Assembly: GCA_964553615.1 (NCBI GenBank)
Contig: CAZKMA010000005.1
Location: 43,363 to 107,362 of the forward strand
Direction: 5' to 3'
Length of the DNA stretch: 64,000 bases
DNA from: DATKUC01 sp964553615
Lineage (GTDB): Bacteria; Spirochaetota; Spirochaetia; DSM-27196; DATKUC01
Position 1 is the stretch's first letter. Each line of letters opens with the position of its first letter. The position numbers and the translations under genes were made by a program. This document shows positions 16,242-24,830 of the stretch, piece after piece. Below the pieces are notes generated by a model. That model did no database searches. It was given only the letters and a program-made list of their open reading frames with translations, and was not told the origin of the DNA.

Positions 16242-16901
16242 CTACGGAAAATCAGGCGACTTTTCTCCTGCGTTCACTTCGAAAGAAAGGGTATTCTCTG
16301 CGGGAGAGAGCGGACAGACCCAGCGGGAGTTGTACGCGCAGGAAGGGTTGTAGGCGAAATTGAAGTCGAGAACGAAGGAGTGAGGATGGGCACCGAGGTC
16401 GGCTCCCTTTATTGTGTCGTAAAGGTAGCGACCACCGCCATAACTGCACGTCCCACTGGTTGCATCCCTGAATGGGAGAAAAAGTCCGCCTCCGTACCCG
16501 CCTATCCAGTACAGTGTGAGCTCAGCCGGCATTTCGGTCCCGGTCGGTGGAATGAAGCGTACCCGCGCAAAGGGACGGTAGGTGAGTACTCCCTCAGCCA
16601 GTTGGACGGTCCTCTCGGACAGGTTCGAGTCGGGCGCGAACGGGATGATTGTGCCGGTGAGTCTCCAATCGGGATCGTACTCAAAGTACGGAATATGAAC
16701 GAAGGTCGATTTCTGTGCTGCATCGAGCGGCGACTGCGGATGAGCGAGGAACAACTGATCTCGTTTTTTCCGGTACAGATCCCAGGCACCGTGCGCGTCG
16801 TTCGCGGAAACTTCTCGAATCTTCGCATAGAGCTCTGCAATCTCCCGCTTCCAGTGACTCAGTTGGAGAAGCAGCTCCGTCTCCCCGGACTCGATGTTCA
16901 T
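16242..16901 (-). CDS. DUF1684 family protein
   Basis: 219 residues. The family block is clear: CSYGGGRYLYDTIKGADLG and VLDFNFAYNPSCAYN, then CPLSPAENTLSFEVNAGEK near the C-terminus. The fold is mostly beta and the conserved Asn-Pro-Ser-Cys/His segment looks like a ligand or metal site, but no reaction has been assigned to the family as far as I know. The N-terminal 45 residues are helical (WKREIAELYAKIREV). The ATG overlaps the TGA of the upstream GNAT gene by 4 bp, so both follow the ABC importer operon and may be co-expressed with it. Confidence 0.82.
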   Translation of the reverse strand: MNIESGETELLLQLSHWKREIAELYAKIREVSANDAHGAWDLYRKKRDQLFLAHPQSPLDAAQKSTFVHIPYFEYDPDWRLTGTIIPFAPDSNLSERTVQLAEGVLTYRPFARVRFIPPTGTEMPAELTLYWIGGYGGGLFLPFRDATSGTCSYGGGRYLYDTIKGADLGAHPHSFVLDFNFAYNPSCAYNSRWVCPLSPAENTLSFEVNAGEKSPDFP

Positions 16902-17362
16902 GTCACGGAATCCCTGTAGATCCCGGGAGTCGAACCATCAATGAGGATAGCGCCAACCGTGCGGCTATAGAAATCCGCGGGGCCAACCCCGCCAATGATT
17001 GCATAGGCGTAACCGTCCGAGCGCATTGCGTGCAGCGCCGAAAGCAGAAGCGAACGTCCCACCCCCTTACCCCGAACCGCCGGATGGACGCCCGTGGGAC
17101 CAAAGAAATTCCTGCATGCTGCATCGTACGCGGCGAATCCCACCATTTCACGACCGTTCACTGCAATGAATGCGCTGATCGGAGTCCTTCCGAAACATAC
17201 ACCGCATTCTTCGGCCCAGTTGCGGGAGAAGTTTTTCTCAATCCATGAATATATCTGCGGCCGCTCGTACGCCAGAGGCCTCCGGACGGCGAAACCGGAT
17301 GCTTCGAGTTCCGTGAGATCGAGCTGGGGCAGGCGATAGAGGGGCACAAGCATATCGGGCAT
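16898..17362 (-). CDS. GNAT-family N-acetyltransferase
   Basis: 154 residues from ATG 17362, with AAGGA six bases before it. The C-terminal half has the acetyl-CoA-binding motif: FFGPTGVHPAVRGKGVGRSLLLSAL, where RGKGVG is the pyrophosphate loop (R/Q-x-x-G-x-G/A). Upstream beta4 is seen in EMVGFAAYDA. The enzyme transfers acetyl to an amine; the acceptor is unknown. It lies 17 bp after the second permease of the ABC importer and overlaps the DUF1684 gene, so it may modify an imported amino sugar or peptide. That link is inferred from position. The longer frame from 17683 overlaps the permease and is a shadow. Confidence 0.85.
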   Translation of the reverse strand: MPDMLVPLYRLPQLDLTELEASGFAVRRPLAYERPQIYSWIEKNFSRNWAEECGVCFGRTPISAFIAVNGREMVGFAAYDAACRNFFGPTGVHPAVRGKGVGRSLLLSALHAMRSDGYAYAIIGGVGPADFYSRTVGAILIDGSTPGIYRDSVT

Positions 17363-17379
17363 AGCAAGTCCTTCTTCTG

Positions 17380-18249
17380 CTAAGACTTCACCGCGCCGGC
17401 GGTCAAACCTCTTACAATGTAGCGCTGGAAGACAATCGAAATCGTGACCGGCAGAATCAAGGCAATGACCGTCCCGGCGGACATGAGATCCCAATTCACA
17501 AAATACTGGCTGATAAACTCGGTCATAGCCACGGTAATGGGCTTTGCATTGAGGGTGTAGGTTAGAACCAGGGCCGGTGCAAAAAGGTTCCAGGTAAAGA
17601 GGAACGATATGATTGCCACGGCGATAAGACCGGGCATGACGAGATGGATACTGACGCGGTACAGGGTCTGGAACAGACTGCACCCGTCAATTCGGGCGGC
17701 ATCCTCTATCTCTTTGGGAACTGCATCGAAATACCCCTTCATGAACCAGGTCTCGAACGGAAGCCGATAGGTGAAGGAGAGCAGGATCAGACCAAGCTTG
17801 GTATCGAGAAGCCCGAGCTTGCTGTACTCGGAGAACAGGCCAATGAGAACCGGCCAACCCGGAATGGCAATGATACCGAGGGTGAAGTAGAAGAAAAGCT
17901 GCCGGCCTGGAAATCGGAGACGGGAATACGCATAGCCCAGCATCGGAGCAACAACCATGACGCAGAAAGTCGTCATGACCGCAATGATCGTTGAGTTGCG
18001 CAGTCCAAGCCACATGAGATCGGAGGCACTGTTGCCCCCGCCGCCGCGGAACCCGGCACCGGTAATGAGAACCTTCTGGTAAGCCTCCAGTGTCGGGTTG
18101 TGCGGGAACCAGTGCGGAGGAGTCGAATAGAGTTCGGCACGGGTGGAGATTGAACTGATCAGGATCCAGAGAACCGGTGCAAGGGTCCATACCAGCACCA
18201 GAACCGTACCCACGATGTGCCTGGGCCGTAGCGTCGCACGTCGCATCAC
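17380..18249 (-). CDS. ABC transporter permease, MalG/UgpE type
   Basis: 289 residues with six membrane helices. The EAA loop that docks to the ATPase reads EDAARIDGCSLFQTLYRV (about 190-207), and the usual C-terminal ending RGLTAGAVKS is present. It forms the channel of a CUT1-type carbohydrate importer with the protein encoded just upstream, which it overlaps by 4 bp. No ATPase gene is in the cluster; the importer must borrow a shared MsmK/UgpC-type ATPase, as is common in spirochaetes and Gram-positives. Confidence 0.92.
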   Translation of the reverse strand: MMRRATLRPRHIVGTVLVLVWTLAPVLWILISSISTRAELYSTPPHWFPHNPTLEAYQKVLITGAGFRGGGGNSASDLMWLGLRNSTIIAVMTTFCVMVVAPMLGYAYSRLRFPGRQLFFYFTLGIIAIPGWPVLIGLFSEYSKLGLLDTKLGLILLSFTYRLPFETWFMKGYFDAVPKEIEDAARIDGCSLFQTLYRVSIHLVMPGLIAVAIISFLFTWNLFAPALVLTYTLNAKPITVAMTEFISQYFVNWDLMSAGTVIALILPVTISIVFQRYIVRGLTAGAVKS

Positions 18250-19145
18250 CCTCGATCTTCCTTCAGACTCATCCGGATGTAGGAGACTGTGAGTACCAGC
18301 ATCGCTGCGCCGACCAGAAAGGCCATTGCAGCACCCACACCGAATTGTCCATTCACGAATGTGACCTGATAGTTGTACATCATGGGTGTCAACGTGGACT
18401 CGTCGAAACCCATGAGCGCATAAATCTCGTCGAAAACACCGAAGGCGGCAATCAACGTCAGGATCAGCGCGACCCCCCCAATTCTACGAAGGGCAGGAAG
18501 AGTAATATGGAAAAGCTGCTGGAAACTGTTTGCGCCGTCTACCTTTGCCGCCTCATACAGCTGGTCGGGAATTGACTGGAGAGCTCCCAGGAACAATACG
18601 CTCACAAAGGGAACGTACCTCCAGACAAAGGTAAACATGGCAATATTCAGCGCGGCGAACGGATGGATGAGCCAGTGCTGGTACTGGCCGATAATGCCGA
18701 GCTGATAGAGGATCCCGTTGAATGCGCCGTGGTCTCCATCGAATATCCATTTCCACAGATAGCCGTTCACGATTGGAGGGATAGCCCACGGTATGATGAT
18801 GATTGCACGAAGCGCCTTCCGCCCGGCAAACCGCTCGTTCAGGAGAATACCTATTGCGAACGCAATCAGGGTTACGAGGACCGTTCCCGCCGCCATGAAA
18901 TACAGGACGTGGCGCACCGAAAGCCAGAACCCCGGGTCCTGGAGAACCGTAAGATAGTTCGCAAGACCGACAAAATGAACTCGACCCGGCATCTTGATGT
19001 TATAACGAAGAAAACTGAACCTGAATGAGGTAAGTGCGGGATAGTAAGCGAACGCCGCCAGACAGAGCAGGCCCGGAACAAGAATGGCGTATGCGAAATT
19101 TCGGTCCCGGTCAAACCATCGCGCTATGTTCCGTCTGCTGGCCAA
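18246..19145 (-). CDS. ABC transporter permease, MalF/UgpA type
   Basis: 299 residues, six membrane helices. The N-terminal YAILVPGLLCLAAFAYYPAL and the EAA loop EAAKVDGANSFQQLFHITLP (about 214-233) are typical of carbohydrate importers. It pairs with the MalG-type permease whose start overlaps its stop. An 80-bp gap separates it from the binding-protein gene upstream. Confidence 0.92.
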   Translation of the reverse strand: MASRRNIARWFDRDRNFAYAILVPGLLCLAAFAYYPALTSFRFSFLRYNIKMPGRVHFVGLANYLTVLQDPGFWLSVRHVLYFMAAGTVLVTLIAFAIGILLNERFAGRKALRAIIIIPWAIPPIVNGYLWKWIFDGDHGAFNGILYQLGIIGQYQHWLIHPFAALNIAMFTFVWRYVPFVSVLFLGALQSIPDQLYEAAKVDGANSFQQLFHITLPALRRIGGVALILTLIAAFGVFDEIYALMGFDESTLTPMMYNYQVTFVNGQFGVGAAMAFLVGAAMLVLTVSYIRMSLKEDRG

Positions 19146-19225
19146 AAGGGATCTCCAATCTGATCTATACTGTCGCTATGCTGTCGCACGAACCGGACTC
19201 ACGCCGGCCCGCGCGACATCCGCGT

Positions 19226-20458
19226 CTACTGGTACTCTTTCTTCAACTTCTGCTGGTATTCGCCAAGGCCCTGAATAGCCTGATCCACGGTCTGCTGTCC
19301 TCGTGCAACCCGAACGAGCGCGGCGGTCGCTTCGGCGTCGAATTGATCAAACCATGGCTGTTCGTACGGAAGGGAGACGAGATATTTCGCCTGCTCCTGC
19401 ATCGTTGGCCAGCCCTCTATCTTCCCTTCGTCTCCGAGCCCCTTGAAAGTGGCCGAATTGGCAGGGAACATGCCGTTCGCGCTGTATGCATAGCGCTCGA
19501 CCTGATCGCTCAACATGAACTGGATGAACTTAGCGGCAGCTTTCGGTGCCTTCGTGTACGCCGATATTCCGGCGCCACCGGGAAGACTCCAGGTAAAGTG
19601 CTTTCCGGGAAGAAGCAGATAGTCGGCATTCGGCGCCACCTTCGACTGCTTCGGATCGTTGGAAATTGAGAGTGAACCCTGCCATGCCTGATGAAACTCT
19701 GCCTGCCCGGCCCAGAACTGCGGGTGCGGGTTCTGGGACGTCAGCCGTTCAGGTGAAATGAGCCCTTCCTTGTAAAGACGTACGAGTGTGTCGAACGCCT
19801 GGTATCCCGGACTGCTCTTATCCGTGAAGGTAGGATTCATCTGTGCGTCGAAAAGACGACTGCCGCTGGACAGGGCAATCAGATACCACGACCAGCTTCG
19901 CATTCCGAACGCGATCGGATACTGGTAGGTACCATTTGCCTTCAGCGCCTGTGCCGCGGCTTCGAAGTCCGACCAGGTCCTCAGGTCCGCAGCGGTTTTT
20001 CCGATTTTCTGCAACCCGGCCTTATCGAAATCAATCATGACCATCTGCTGGTAGAGCGGTATGGCAAGCTGTTTTCCATCGATCCGATAAAAACTCGCAC
20101 CATACACACTGTCGAGCGTGCTCTTCCATGTGGTGTCGTCGAGTGCGCTCAGGATCCCGGAGCTCGCGAGCGGTCCGAAATATGAAATCCCGACAAAGAT
20201 GACATCGGCAGGATTTACCTTTCCCGCCGCGGCAGTCATAACCTTGTCGCGAAGCGCGGTCTCCTTCATTGTGGAGACCTGTACGGTAGTCCCGGTCTGT
20301 TTCGTGAACTCGGCGAGCAGCTCCTGGGACGGAGCACCCCAGGACGTTGACATGTACATGATAGTCGAAGGTTCGGCGGCCGACTCCTTCGCACCGGAAG
20401 CAAAGACACCGGACACCACACACACGGCGACCAGCACGGAGACAATACCTTTTTTCAT
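19226..20458 (-). CDS. Sugar ABC transporter substrate-binding protein
   Basis: 410 residues from ATG 20458, which has GGAGGG nine bases upstream. The signal peptide ends in SGVFASGAKES, a spirochaete-type export signal without a clear lipobox cysteine. The mature part has the SBP_bac_1 layout: MYMSTSWGAPSQELLAEFTK, DVIFVGISYFGPLASSGILS, a hinge around 150, and the aromatic-rich FGMRSWSWYLIAL and EFHQAWQGSLSIS segments lining a sugar site. The neighbouring anmK gene suggests that the ligand could be 1,6-anhydro-MurNAc or a related cell-wall sugar or peptide. That is inference from context; the sequence alone only supports a carbohydrate-type ligand. Confidence 0.9.
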   Translation of the reverse strand: MKKGIVSVLVAVCVVSGVFASGAKESAAEPSTIMYMSTSWGAPSQELLAEFTKQTGTTVQVSTMKETALRDKVMTAAAGKVNPADVIFVGISYFGPLASSGILSALDDTTWKSTLDSVYGASFYRIDGKQLAIPLYQQMVMIDFDKAGLQKIGKTAADLRTWSDFEAAAQALKANGTYQYPIAFGMRSWSWYLIALSSGSRLFDAQMNPTFTDKSSPGYQAFDTLVRLYKEGLISPERLTSQNPHPQFWAGQAEFHQAWQGSLSISNDPKQSKVAPNADYLLLPGKHFTWSLPGGAGISAYTKAPKAAAKFIQFMLSDQVERYAYSANGMFPANSATFKGLGDEGKIEGWPTMQEQAKYLVSLPYEQPWFDQFDAEATAALVRVARGQQTVDQAIQGLGEYQQKLKKEYQ

Positions 20459-20484
20459 TGAGAGGCCCTCCCTCTGTTGAGTGA

Positions 20485-20513
20485 ATAATAGGGTATCCGG
20501 AATCACACGTCAA
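20485..20513 (-). promoter_or_regulatory. Promoter of the sugar ABC operon
   Basis: On the minus strand TTGACG (20513-20508) and TATTAT (20490-20485) are separated by 17 bp; each matches five of six consensus bases. The binding-protein ATG is 27 bases past the -10 box. Confidence 0.75.
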
Positions 20514-20515
20514 TC

Positions 20516-20532
20516 GAACTCATTTGGAGTTC
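20516..20532. promoter_or_regulatory. 17-bp palindrome between the divergent ABC operon and anmK
   Basis: GAACTC-ATTTG-GAGTTC is a perfect 6-bp inverted repeat touching the -35 box of the ABC operon and 40 bases upstream of anmK. It is well placed for an operator controlling both directions. No regulator gene is adjacent. Confidence 0.45.
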
Positions 20533-20572
20533 ATCCATTAAGGCCGGTGCTCAAGGTGATCCTGTTTGACAG

Positions 20573-21781
20573 ATGGATGCAACGCACATATCATTCTCCG
20601 TTATGGAAGAATATCTGGTCATTGGCCTCATGATGGGGACCTCCGGCGATGGTGTGGATGCGGCTCTCGAACGTGTCCGAATCCAGGCGGGAGACGTGGA
20701 TGTCGAGTTTATCGAAGGGATTACCGAGCCCATCCCGGATCAGATCCGGCTTCCTCTTTTCGCCATGTTTGAATCGCGCCATGCAGACCTCGAGCAGCTC
20801 ACACTCCTGGACACGCGCATCGGCCAACTCCTCGCCGATACCGCAAATGCCCTCCTGCAGAGGGCAGGATTCCGTTCGGACCAGGTTACGGTGATCGGGT
20901 CCCACGGCCAGACGGTCTTTCACGTGGCTGAATTTCGGGAGATTGCTCAACGTCAGGTTCGCGGCAGTCTCCAGGTGGGTGATGGCGCGGCCATCGCCGA
21001 TTCCACCGGGATCCCGACGGTGACGAACTTCCGCAGCGCCGACATAGCCGCCGGCGGCTGTGGCGCACCGCTTGTCCCTCTCTTCGATACGCTCCTTGCC
21101 CGTCATCTTTCCGAGCGGTCAGCCTTCCAGAACATAGGCGGAATTGCGAATGTTACCTGGATAGAACCGGAAAGTGAGTCGCTGATTGCCTTCGATACCG
21201 GACCGGGAAACATGATAATCGACGCACTCGCGAGCAGGGCGTCCGGCGGGGCCCTTCCCTTCGACCGGGACGGCAGCATTGGACGGGCCGGTCACATAAG
21301 ACAGGATATTCTGAATGCCTGGCTGGACCACCCCTATTTTGCGGAGAAACCGCCAAAATCAACCGGCCGGGAGCTCTTCGGCACGGCATTTCTCGACGAT
21401 TTCCTTCAGACTTCCGCTGCGGCGGAGGATCTGGTTCGGACTGCGGAAGCCTTTACGGCTCACTCAATTGCCCGCGCCTACCGGCAGCACCTCCCGAGGA
21501 TGCCTGAACGGGTGGTCGTAACCGGCGGCGGGACGAGGAATCCGGTGATTATGGAAGAACTCTCGACGCTGCTTCCCGAATGCATCGTATGCCGCGGGGA
21601 AGACATTGGGCTGAACAGCGACCTGAAAGAAGCGATGGCGTTCGGCGTGCTCGGACTGTTTCATCTGCTTGGCCGACACGGGAACGTCCCGGCGGCAACC
21701 GGTGCCGACCATCCTGCAATTCTCGGGAAGCTGTGTCTGCCACCGAACGGCAGATCGATACCGCGAAACTTGACGGGTTAA
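20573..21781 (+). CDS. anmK: Anhydro-N-acetylmuramic acid kinase
   Basis: 402 residues. AnmK opens and phosphorylates 1,6-anhydro-MurNAc to MurNAc-6-phosphate in peptidoglycan recycling. The actin-like ATPase motifs are complete: IGLMMGTSGDGVDAAL (phosphate 1), IGSHGQTVFH, GDGAAIAD, NFRSADIAAGGCGAPLVP, FQNIGGIANVT, AFDTGPGNMIID and TGRELFGTAF; the C-terminal VVTGGGTRNPVIMEEL binds adenosine. ATG 20573 gives about 10 extra residues; ATG 20603 also fits the family but neither has a good ribosome site. It diverges from a sugar ABC importer, which may import its substrate. No murQ etherase gene is seen nearby. Confidence 0.93.
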   Translation: MDATHISFSVMEEYLVIGLMMGTSGDGVDAALERVRIQAGDVDVEFIEGITEPIPDQIRLPLFAMFESRHADLEQLTLLDTRIGQLLADTANALLQRAGFRSDQVTVIGSHGQTVFHVAEFREIAQRQVRGSLQVGDGAAIADSTGIPTVTNFRSADIAAGGCGAPLVPLFDTLLARHLSERSAFQNIGGIANVTWIEPESESLIAFDTGPGNMIIDALASRASGGALPFDRDGSIGRAGHIRQDILNAWLDHPYFAEKPPKSTGRELFGTAFLDDFLQTSAAAEDLVRTAEAFTAHSIARAYRQHLPRMPERVVVTGGGTRNPVIMEELSTLLPECIVCRGEDIGLNSDLKEAMAFGVLGLFHLLGRHGNVPAATGADHPAILGKLCLPPNGRSIPRNLTG

Positions 21782-21814
21782 TCCGAAGAGCCTATGGTGG
21801 GACCGGAGGTATTT

Positions 21815-22765
21815 ATGAGCGAAACGCACAGGAAACACGTGGTGCTCGGTGCCGGCGGCGCAATAGCACAATCCCTGGTTCCGGAATTGATACGGGAGAA
21901 TCAGGATGTAATCCTGGTCTCGCGAAGCGGCGCCCAGATCGAGGGAACTCAGGGTGTTCACGCAGATGTGACCGACTATGCATCTCTGTCGGAATGCGTT
22001 CCGGAGGGGAGCGCCGTCTATCTTCTGGTCGGACTGCCGTATGACGTGCGTGTCTGGCAGGATATGTGGCCGAAGATCATGGAAAACGTCATTCGCGTCT
22101 GCAAGGAGAAACAGTCGCTGCTCCTCTTTTTCGACAACGTGTACATGTACGGGCATGTCCGCGGACCGATGACTGAGGAGACTCCCCATGCACCGGTCAG
22201 CAAGAAGGGAGAAGTGCGTGCACGCATAGCCGATCTGCTGATGGCCGAATACACCTCGGGACGAATGAATGGAATTATTGCCCGAAGCGCGGATTTCTAC
22301 GGCCCCGGTGCGGAAAAAACCGGCGTTCCAAATGTCCTCGTCATCGGAAATCTTCTGAAAGGGAAGAGTGCACAATGGCTTGCCGGAGTCGACAAGCTTC
22401 ACAGCCTCACGTACACCCGCGACTGCGGGAAAGCGCTCCCGCTTCTGGTAGGGGATGAACACGCGTACAATCAGGTGTGGCACCTTCCGACCGCAAGTCC
22501 CGCCATAACAATGCGCGATTTCATCGAATTGGCCGCCAGAGAGACCGGCGCCCGCGCACGAAGCAGCGTCCTTCCCCGGTGGATGCTCGGACTCGGCGGT
22601 CTCTTCGACCGAACAATAAAAGAGTTGTCGGAAATGCTCTACCAGAATGAGTTCGACTACATTTTCGATTCGTCGAAGTTCCAGAAGCATTTTTCGGTGG
22701 GCGCAACCCCGTACGAGAAAGGCGTTGCCGAAACCGTAGCGCACCAGCGGCAATTCACCCGGTAG
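21815..22765 (+). CDS. NAD-dependent epimerase/dehydratase-like protein
   Basis: 316 residues from ATG 21815, which has GGAGG six bases before it; an ATG at 21794 lacks one. It is an atypical short-chain (extended SDR) protein: HVVLGAGGAIAQSLVPEL is a Rossmann loop of the GxxGxxx type, FFDNVYMYGHVRGPMTEE and PVSKKGEVRAR hold the Tyr-x3-Lys-like region, and ARSADFYGPG and YTRDCGKAL are as in sugar-nucleotide or nucleoside-diphosphate epimerase homologues. Substrate is unknown. The gene follows anmK by 33 bp and probably forms an operon with it, so a role with amino sugars is possible but not shown. Confidence 0.82.
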   Translation: MSETHRKHVVLGAGGAIAQSLVPELIRENQDVILVSRSGAQIEGTQGVHADVTDYASLSECVPEGSAVYLLVGLPYDVRVWQDMWPKIMENVIRVCKEKQSLLLFFDNVYMYGHVRGPMTEETPHAPVSKKGEVRARIADLLMAEYTSGRMNGIIARSADFYGPGAEKTGVPNVLVIGNLLKGKSAQWLAGVDKLHSLTYTRDCGKALPLLVGDEHAYNQVWHLPTASPAITMRDFIELAARETGARARSSVLPRWMLGLGGLFDRTIKELSEMLYQNEFDYIFDSSKFQKHFSVGATPYEKGVAETVAHQRQFTR

Positions 22766-22833
22766 TTCCCGGGATTCAGGCGACGGACGCGGGTTTACTC
22801 GGCAGGATTAAGTAACGACGAGGACGATCCCCC

Positions 22834-23757
22834 TCATCTCCCCGGATCGTAGAGTTCGCCGTCCGCTGCAGGCGGAATGGTCTTTCCGACGAAGCCCGCG
22901 AGCGCGAGGATGGTCATTGCGTAAGGGAGCATGAGCAGGATGTTGCGGGACAGGTTCGACACGCCCTGCAGTTGAAAGGAGAGGGCGGTTGCGAAACCAA
23001 ACAGGAGCGAAGCGCCGAATGAGCGCCACGGACGCCAGGCGCCGAAGATCATTGCGGCGAGGGCTATGTAGCCTCGGCCGGCGACCATGTCCGGGTTGAA
23101 CCGATTGAGAATGCCGATCGATATGTCGGCACCGCCAAGGGCGGCGAGCATGCCGGCCGCCACTACCGCGCCGAATTTCACAAGAAGCACCCGAACACCT
23201 GCCGCGTCCGCCGCCTTGGGGAACTCTCCGACTGAGCGCAGTCTCAGGCCCAGCGGAGTACGGAACAGAGCAAACTGCACGAGAATGATGCACAGGAAGA
23301 ATACGTAGACAAGGACCTGGTGACCACTCACGATCTGCCCGACGAAGGGAATCTTTTCCACGAGAGGTATGTGCAGTGTCGGAAGTGAAGCGGTGTTTCC
23401 GGGCGTACCGGTCGGTCCATAGATGCTGTTGAACAGGAATCCGGTCGTACCCGCCGCGAGAATGTTGATAGCCATTCCGACAATGAAATGATTTGCCCGA
23501 AGGTACACGCTGGCCCATGCATGAAGCGCACCGGCAAGACCGCCTGCAAGGATAGCTGCAAGAACGCCGATCCACACACTACCGGTTGCAGCATCTACGG
23601 CGACGGCCACGAAAGCCCCGACAAGCATCTTGCCTTCGAGAGCAATGTTGATGATACCCGCCCGCTCCGAGATGACACCGCCGAGTGCGGCAAATGCGAT
23701 GGGAATGGAAAGCGTTATGGTGGATGACCAGAGTTCGGGATTTGCAAGCGCTCCCAT
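22834..23757 (-). CDS. Nucleoside ABC transporter permease (BmpD/NupQ type)
   Basis: 307 residues, about nine membrane helices, BPD_transp_2 family. The marker near the N-terminus SERAGIINIALEGKMLVGAF and the cytoplasmic loop LGLRLRSVGEFPKAADAAGV match permeases of the BMP (basic membrane protein) importers for purine and other nucleosides. It pairs with the permease encoded two bases upstream. It is the last gene of the ahcY-bmp operon. The operon also contains SAH and nearby MTA salvage genes, so the cargo may be adenosine-like nucleosides. Confidence 0.92.
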   Translation of the reverse strand: MGALANPELWSSTITLSIPIAFAALGGVISERAGIINIALEGKMLVGAFVAVAVDAATGSVWIGVLAAILAGGLAGALHAWASVYLRANHFIVGMAINILAAGTTGFLFNSIYGPTGTPGNTASLPTLHIPLVEKIPFVGQIVSGHQVLVYVFFLCIILVQFALFRTPLGLRLRSVGEFPKAADAAGVRVLLVKFGAVVAAGMLAALGGADISIGILNRFNPDMVAGRGYIALAAMIFGAWRPWRSFGASLLFGFATALSFQLQGVSNLSRNILLMLPYAMTILALAGFVGKTIPPAADGELYDPGR

Positions 23758-23759
23758 GG

Positions 23760-24830
23760 TTACTCAACTCCCGACGGCGAAGCAGTCGCCTCTTGGCTGG
23801 ATTCCGCACGGCGTCTTCGACGAAAATAGCGCAGCAGTCCTTCGGCCGAAATGAAGAAGATGATCAGACCTTCGATCACATCAACGAGGTGCGCAGGAAC
23901 TCCTGCCGTAATCTGCATTGCGCCGGCGCCATTCTCAAGCGCGCCGAAAAGCAGCGCGGCAAGCAGTGCTCCGAAGGGCGTATTCTTACCAAGTATGGCA
24001 ACAACTATGCCCGTATACCCGGCTGCCGTGTCAAAGCTATCATAGAGCCGGTGATCGACGCCGAGCACCTGGATTGCACCTGCAAGACCGGCAATGGCAC
24101 CACTCAAGCCAAGCCCGAGAAGGATGTTCGCTACCGGATTCGCACCTGCATAACGCGCGGCTTTCGGACTGTGCCCGGTCATCCTGAGCGTAAAGCCCAG
24201 GGGAGTCCGTTTCAGAACAAAGGCCACCGCAGACGCAATGACCGGTGCGAAAAGAATGCCCCATGAAAGCTGCGTTCCGGGGATCAGGATTGCTATCGTT
24301 GCGCTCGGGTCCACAATAGCAGACTGCGGGAGATAACCGGCAGTCTGCATTGGCCCCTTTTCCAGGAGGAAATGACCGAACATGACGGCGATGTAGCTCA
24401 TCATGAGCGTAGTGATTACCTCGTGCGCACCGCGGTATGCCTTGGCGAGGCCGGGAACAACGGCGGCCCATAAAAATCCGGCAGCCATTCCACCCAGGAT
24501 GGCAAGGGGCAGGTGGATAACCGGCGGGAGGTGCACATTCGTGCCAATCCAGGTCGCGACTATTGCGCCGAGCCAATACTGACCGGACGCGCCAATGTTA
24601 AACAGCCCGCTCCGGAACGAGAGAGCTACGCCCACTCCCACGAGCATGAGCGGAAGAGACGCTGCAAGCGTTGTGGCAACAGAGTATCCATCGCCGAAGG
24701 CGCCCGCGATGAGTGCGCCGTAGGTTGAGATCGGGTCATTTCCGAAAATCAGAATGAGCACGCCACCAAGAATAATCGAGATTCCGATGGCAATGACCGG
24801 CCAGAGCGCTGTCCACAGTCTGCTCGTCAT
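23760..24830 (-). CDS. Nucleoside ABC transporter permease (BmpC/NupP type)
   Basis: 356 residues, about ten membrane helices. The loop SFRSGLFNIGASGQYWLGAI and LGFTLRMTGHSPKAARYAG are characteristic of the first permease of BMP-type importers. The ATG overlaps the ATPase stop by 4 bp. The C-terminus is basic (YFRRRRRAESS) and likely cytoplasmic. Confidence 0.92.
   Translation of the reverse strand: MTSRLWTALWPVIAIGISIILGGVLILIFGNDPISTYGALIAGAFGDGYSVATTLAASLPLMLVGVGVALSFRSGLFNIGASGQYWLGAIVATWIGTNVHLPPVIHLPLAILGGMAAGFLWAAVVPGLAKAYRGAHEVITTLMMSYIAVMFGHFLLEKGPMQTAGYLPQSAIVDPSATIAILIPGTQLSWGILFAPVIASAVAFVLKRTPLGFTLRMTGHSPKAARYAGANPVANILLGLGLSGAIAGLAGAIQVLGVDHRLYDSFDTAAGYTGIVVAILGKNTPFGALLAALLFGALENGAGAMQITAGVPAHLVDVIEGLIIFFISAEGLLRYFRRRRRAESSQEATASPSGVE

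Noticed and set aside
17363..17683. N-terminal extension of the GNAT protein at 16898
   Set aside because: It overlaps the permease gene, and the ATG at 17362 has a ribosome site.
21464..22753. 429-codon minus-strand ORF
   Set aside because: It is antisense to the end of anmK and the whole epimerase-like gene, both with clear family motifs.
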